Below are positions 59,341 to 64,000 of a DNA stretch of 64,000 nt, piece after piece. A model generated the notes under the pieces. That model had not been told where the DNA came from. It made no database searches and saw nothing but the letters and a program-made list of their open reading frames with translations. The DNA is taken from positions 1 to 64,000 of the forward strand of contig JAOQAK010000075.1 of assembly GCA_025963635.1 (NCBI GenBank), written 5' to 3'. The stretch's first letter is position 1. Every line of letters begins with the position of its first letter. The position numbers and the translations under genes are program-made. The DNA is from Ferruginibacter sp. Its GTDB lineage: Bacteria > Bacteroidota > Bacteroidia > Chitinophagales > Chitinophagaceae.

Positions 59341-60435
59341 AGATAAATGAAATGATTTTGATGTTGGCTATAGTTAAGATGAAGGTATTAGAATACTGAA
59401 TACCAGCTTTCAACCTGTCTAATCCAGTGTTGAACTAGCTATTTGAAAAATTTCCATGGCTTCGCCCCTCTCAATCACAATGAGATGAGTTAAAACAATA
59501 ATAGCAACTTAAAAAAGTTAAGCAGATAGGTCAATTATAATAATGTAATGCTGTTTTTTTGCCAATAAACCTGCTTAAACAAGACGATTTACGAATATAA
59601 GTTTTCGCGCAACAAAAAATTATGCGGGCTGAACACCAGGTAAACAACTTTTATAAGAGCTATTTTGGCGCAAAAGTACTAGTTTCTTATTTATATCAAT
59701 GATATAATTTGCCACTGTACGGACGGGCGTTTCCTTTTCGCCCGACATAAATGCTCGCAATATTCCTTACATCTTGGAGCTGAGCATAATCACACCAAAA
59801 TATTTGGTCATGACTCTTTTTGCGAGGTAACACTCGCCTTTTGGCATTTGGCTGTCAGTTATTTCAAGGCATATTATTTAAGTTCACTTTCATTGATCGT
59901 AATACACCAGTATGAAGATCGCCGGAAATGCATATCTGATATTGTGAATTCTGTTGTGCAGTAAAACGCATGTCTAGAAGAAAAAAGATACTTCCATTAC
60001 CAAGGTTGATACGTCAAATAAGAATTTGCTTCATAGACAATGTAAGGTGAAGTTCTCCCTGGCATAGGATATATAGTTATCGCTACAAGTTTGATTGTCC
60101 AATTTATCTAAGAATGCTTTCTTGCCTTTCAAGTTAGAAATTAACGTGACTAATATCCTATGTGTTGACGTTCTTCCCCAACCTAATCATTTAAACATGA
60201 AACTTATTTGAATGCATTCACCTGAAAAGGATGCCTGGGAAAAAGGCTGCTATCACAATATCGATTTAACTAAAAACGATATTGGGCGGCTAATATCAAT
60301 AATCTGGGAAAGGTCTAATAACTGGCACAGAAATAGCTCTCCCCCATTTACAGTCAATATTTTAGGAACTTAATTAACTTTTTTTTTTCTATTTATTTTT
60401 GTAGAATCAAAACTAATTATTTAACAGTTTTATAC

Positions 60436-60443
60436 TATATTTG
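60436..60443 (+). promoter_or_regulatory. Bacteroidota -7 element upstream of the OmpA-like gene
   Basis: TATATTTG matches TAnnTTTG; 49 nt before the ATG; no TTTG at the expected -33 spacing. Confidence 0.4.
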
Positions 60444-60492
60444 CCCGTATTATTAAATCACCTTACTTCTTAAGTAATAAAATTAATGCCTT

Positions 60493-61887
60493 ATGCAGCG
60501 TTCTTATTGGAAACAAACAGCCCTTAGTATTTTATTTTTTGCATTTACCGTTGCGGTTTTTGCTCAAACAAATGAAAGTACTTACAACACAGTCAAACCT
60601 TTTACAGGTAGTAAAGAATTCAGGAAATTTTCCGTGGGTATCAATGCGGGAGTTCTGTCGCCGTCAGTTGTTACGGGAGGTTCTAATGACTTCCTAAATC
60701 CTCAATTAAGTTTGGGATACGGAGCCAACCTAAGATACCAGTTCAACCATTATTTTGCTTTGCAGGCGGATTTTCTGCGTGGTAAATTGAAAGGAAACCA
60801 GGATGCTAATGTAGGAAACAGAACACCTCCCGGCGTTTCCAACAGTCCAATCAAATCATTCCAAACAGATATGCAGTGGGCGGGAAGCCTGAATGGTCAA
60901 TTAACATTTGGAAACATAAATTGGCTGCGTGAAAAAAATGTGATAGTACCTTATATCTCCGTTGGAGGTGGTTTGGTAAGCTATACCGCGAAAATTAGTA
61001 AGACTTCGCTTACAGACCCCAACACTGACTACGACCCGGTACACCCAAAAAAGGAATTCTTTGTTCCCGTGGGTGTTGGATTTAAAATCAATGTAGCACG
61101 CATGGTGAATCTAGACCTAGGTTATCGTGCACAATTTGTAGATGGCGATAATTTTGATGGTTCTTCTTACTGGACTACAAGAGGCAATTCTCTTCATAAA
61201 GATAAATTCTCTTATGGTTTCTTAGGTTTGGAGTTTGCACTTGGTAGCAAAGCTAAGCAGCAGTTACTGTTTGATAATCCGGCTGCAAGAACTAACAGCA
61301 ATTTGCAAGTTCAAATAGATACCATCAAAACAACTCTGGATGCGTTAAAGAACGATACTGATGGAGATGGTGTTGCAGATATTTTTGATAAAGAACCAAA
61401 TACACCAGCAGGATCTCCGGTAGATACTCATGGTGTTACAAGGGATACAGATGGAGATGGCGTTCCAGATTGGAAAGACAAACAATTGATCACTCCTACA
61501 GAATGTCAGCCAGTTGACGCAGACGGTGTTGGCAAATGCCCAGAACCAGCATGTTGCTCTACCTTGGATTCATTGATGAAAGCAGGTACTTTTACAACCG
61601 GTAATTGCCCAACTGATTATCCAAGTCTTTCAATGAAAGGAACAACTTTAAGCAAGGATGTTAAAGCAATGTTAGCTACAGTGGCTTCTAAATTAAAAGA
61701 TATGCCAACTTGTACCATTACAATGACAGCTTATCCAGGCGCTTCAAAAGCACAACAATCATTGGCTGATAAAAAATTAGCCGCTGTACAAACTTACCTG
61801 GTGGAAACTTTGGGTGTGAGTGCAGACAGAATAGCAACAGATAAACAGATTGGTGGTGGAGATGCGAATGTGATTGACATTAAATAA
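60493..61887 (+). CDS. OmpA-like outer membrane protein with TSP3 calcium-binding repeats
   Basis: Signal peptide, barrel N-domain (FSVGINAGVLSPS...), DTDGDGVADIFDKEPNTPAGSPVDTHGVTRDTDGDGVPDWKD, C-terminal OmpA-like segment LADKKLAAVQTYLVETLGVSADRI. Confidence 0.88.
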   Translation: MQRSYWKQTALSILFFAFTVAVFAQTNESTYNTVKPFTGSKEFRKFSVGINAGVLSPSVVTGGSNDFLNPQLSLGYGANLRYQFNHYFALQADFLRGKLKGNQDANVGNRTPPGVSNSPIKSFQTDMQWAGSLNGQLTFGNINWLREKNVIVPYISVGGGLVSYTAKISKTSLTDPNTDYDPVHPKKEFFVPVGVGFKINVARMVNLDLGYRAQFVDGDNFDGSSYWTTRGNSLHKDKFSYGFLGLEFALGSKAKQQLLFDNPAARTNSNLQVQIDTIKTTLDALKNDTDGDGVADIFDKEPNTPAGSPVDTHGVTRDTDGDGVPDWKDKQLITPTECQPVDADGVGKCPEPACCSTLDSLMKAGTFTTGNCPTDYPSLSMKGTTLSKDVKAMLATVASKLKDMPTCTITMTAYPGASKAQQSLADKKLAAVQTYLVETLGVSADRIATDKQIGGGDANVIDIK

Positions 61888-61891
61888 TATC

Positions 61892-61956
61892 ATTCTCAAT
61901 AATAAAAAAGCCTTTCGGAAATCCGGAAGGCTTTTTTATTTTTTATTATTGAGAAT
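61892..61956. terminator. Extended palindromic terminator after the OmpA-like gene
   Basis: attctcaataataaaaaagcctttcgg...ccggaaggcttttttattttttattattgagaat. Confidence 0.85.
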
Positions 61957-62241
61957 CTCTCATGTCGGCCATACCGACTTTTTTGAATGCTCCGGTATAT
62001 TACTGAGAGGTAATTACAGATGTTTTCAATTAGGCACTCTTGTAAGATATGGAAAGATGCCCGGTCAGATTAAAGACACTGACTGTGAGAAATTGAGGAT
62101 TTATTGGAAAGTAGTGCTAATTACAGTGACGTAAAAAGGGCAGAGCCGAAGTCTCTTTCAAGCTAAGAAGCATTAATCTGGATAAGATTATTTGTACTAT
62201 AAAATGTTGCTTAAACACGCGAATAGTAACTCCACTTTTAA

Positions 62242-62283
62242 ATAAAAACAACTTTTCACTTTAAACATCTAAGTGAAAAGTTG
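62242..62283 (-). terminator. Terminator for the small minus-strand gene
   Basis: 13-bp perfect stem caacttttcactt/aagtgaaaagttg; on the minus strand followed by gtttttattt. Confidence 0.7.
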
Positions 62284-62304
62284 CTTATTCATCACCGCAA
62301 ATTG

Positions 62305-62466
62305 TCAGTCCATCTTGCTATCTGCATTACCGGACTTACTTCCATTAGAACCCTTCTTTGTGGAATTCTTACTTTCCATCTTGCTGCCCCCTTTTGTAGA
62401 GCCAGCACTTTTTCCTTTGGAACCTTTCATCCCGGAAGATGAATTTTGGTTTTTTGTGTTTGGCAT
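62305..62466 (-). CDS. Small low-complexity Ser/Gly/Lys-rich protein
   Basis: MPNTKNQNSSSGMKGSKGKSAGSTKGGSKMESKNSTKKGSNGSKSGNADSKMD (53 aa); followed by a minus-strand terminator-like hairpin. Confidence 0.5.
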   Translation of the reverse strand: MPNTKNQNSSSGMKGSKGKSAGSTKGGSKMESKNSTKKGSNGSKSGNADSKMD

Positions 62467-62828
62467 AAAATAGCTTTTGTTTATAAAATATGATAACATT
62501 TTAAACTACAGAAATTTTGTGCCACTGTAGGATCATGCCAAAATCCCCAATGTTGTAGCATTTCTTCCACAGTATCTTAGAGTAGACGCAAAGTTGAGAA
62601 AATATTTTACCATGGTGGTGAGATTAAAAGAGTGTATCTTTTTGACAATGAAATATTTACAGAAGTAAGATGCTGAAGCACATGCCTTATAAGCACGGAC
62701 ACTTTCTAAACTATAAAAAGTGCCAAAGGAATAGATGTGAGAGTTGGGAAAACCGGTTAAATCCTAATTGCAAAATAGTAAATTGGGGATATAAAATATC
62801 CCAATTTACTAGCTATCGCAGCTAACTG

Positions 62829-62915
62829 CGGAGACTAAGGGATTCGAACCCTTGATAGAGTTACCCCTATACACACTTTCCAGGCGTGCTCCTTCAACCA
62901 CTCGGACAAGTCTCC
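62829..62915 (-). tRNA. tRNA-Ser (GGA anticodon)
   Basis: GGAGACTTGTCCGAGTGGTTGAAGGAGCACGCCTGGAAAGTGTGTATAGGGGTAACTCTATCAAGGGTTCGAATCCCTTAGTCTCCG: acceptor stem pairs, long variable arm, GGTTCGAATCC T-arm. Confidence 0.95.
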
Positions 62916-63012
62916 AATTAACCGGTTGTATTCTGCCTTCTTATAATGTGCCGCCATATCGAACGGAAAAGGAAGATGTGTTTTTCGGACGGCAAAAATA
63001 CAGTATCGGTTT

Positions 63013-63780
63013 TTATAAGAAGAATATATTTTCAGCATTCGCTGTGGTTACTGCGGCAATCTCCTGCAAAGAACAGGCTTTTACCTCAGCCAATTTTGCA
63101 AGGATGTATTTCAGGTAACTGCTTTCATTTCTTTTACCGCGAAATGGAGCAGGAGTTAAATATGGAGCATCTGTTTCCAATACAAGATGTTTAAGTTCAA
63201 TTTTCTTAAGTATTTCAGCCAAGCCTGCATTTTTATAAGTGAGTACGCCGCCAATACCAAGATAAAAGCCAGCATTAATAATCTCCACCGCCTGTTCATA
63301 GCTACCACTAAAACAATGAAAAATGCCCCTTACACCCTTTGAAACATATCGCTTAACTATTTGGATTGTTTCCGCCATTGCATTTCGGGTATGAATCGAT
63401 ATTGGAAGGCCATATTGGATTGACCATTCAATTTGGGTTGAGAAAGCCTTTGCCTGTTCTGTTATATAAGTTTTATCCCAATAATAATCGAGTCCAATTT
63501 CCCCCACAGCTGCAAAGCTCCTCTTTGCAAGCCACTGTTCAACTATTTCCAATTCTTCCTTATAATTCTCTTTAACAGAACATGGATGCAGTCCCATCAT
63601 GGCAAAGCATTTGCCAGGAAACCGCTGTTCCAGGCTCATCATAGAATCAATTGCTGTGCTGTCAATACCCGGCAAATAGAACTTCTGCACACCTTCTGCC
63701 TCTGCCCTTTGCAATACGTCATCAATGTCCCCTGCAAATTCTTCTGAATATAAATGGCAATGAGTATCTGTTATTATCAT
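63013..63780 (-). CDS. TatD-family hydrolase (DNase)
   Basis: MIITDTHCHLYSEEF, MMGLHPCSVKENY, AVGEIGLDYYWD, QIEWSIQYGLPISIHTRNA, GIFHCFSGS, LVLETDAPYLTPAPFRGKRNESSY. The ORF track start at 63879 is too far upstream. Confidence 0.95.
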   Translation of the reverse strand: MIITDTHCHLYSEEFAGDIDDVLQRAEAEGVQKFYLPGIDSTAIDSMMSLEQRFPGKCFAMMGLHPCSVKENYKEELEIVEQWLAKRSFAAVGEIGLDYYWDKTYITEQAKAFSTQIEWSIQYGLPISIHTRNAMAETIQIVKRYVSKGVRGIFHCFSGSYEQAVEIINAGFYLGIGGVLTYKNAGLAEILKKIELKHLVLETDAPYLTPAPFRGKRNESSYLKYILAKLAEVKACSLQEIAAVTTANAENIFFL

Positions 63781-64000
63781 AAATAAAGTAAAGTCAAAAG
63801 TGATTAAAAAGATGGAAATATAGAAATCTATCTTCAAAATTAAGCTATAGTCAGCCAAGCAGAATCTATTAACAATCATTATAGTATGACAACACTGACT
63901 TCGTCGACAACGTTTTTTTTATTACTCTACAGCTGGGGATAAATATGTGAAAAAAAATATTGCTATTTCAAAAACAACTTTGTACCTTTCGGTCAGTTTT

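Noticed and set aside
62835-63038. 67-aa minus-strand ORF
   Set aside because: Covers tRNA-Ser and is an artefact of the tRNA sequence.
1-64000. CRISPR arrays, prophage, IS transposases, rRNA
   Set aside because: No regularly spaced direct repeats of CRISPR size, no transposase/integrase, phage structural gene or rRNA sequence recognised; the 40-bp array is operator-like, not CRISPR-like, because its units are degenerate and have no variable spacers.

Overview
This 64 kb window comes from a Bacteroidota chromosome, probably close to Chitinophagaceae. Lineage is inferred from TAnnTTTG promoters, a T9SS-type secreted protein and a SusC-like signature. The left part (about 1-26.4 kb) is mostly housekeeping: secA 3' end, an outer-membrane protein, two amidohydrolases, deoC, a SPOR protein, an M20 peptidase, maeB, MlaE/MlaF-like transporter genes, sucD, a giant alpha-2-macroglobulin, rpsF-rpsR-rplI and an RRM RNA-binding protein. 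From 28.4 to 59.3 kb there is a dense, minus-strand surface-polysaccharide locus (Wza/Wzc/Wzx/Wzy-type) with glycosyltransferases, AsnB- and CapK-like enzymes, an FdtA/FdtB/FdtC-like 3-amino-sugar set with two tandem ketoisomerases, and a DRE-TIM aldolase + CMP-Kdo-synthetase-like + HAD cassette. The right end has an OmpA-like protein with TSP3 repeats, tRNA-Ser(GGA) and a TatD DNase. The observations most worth checking are: (1) the aldolase/cytidylyltransferase/HAD cassette, a possible unusual ulosonic-acid-like sugar pathway; (2) a 40-bp-phased array of TGCTACA/TGTAGCA motifs upstream of an XRE regulator embedded in the locus; (3) a SusC/RagA plug-like signature inside the alpha-2-macroglobulin; (4) a C/G-rich 20-bp perfect palindrome inserted in frame in the same gene; (5) a 78-bp dispersed intergenic repeat (64/78 identical by eye) found twice. 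All identifications are by reading the sequence; no searches were run.
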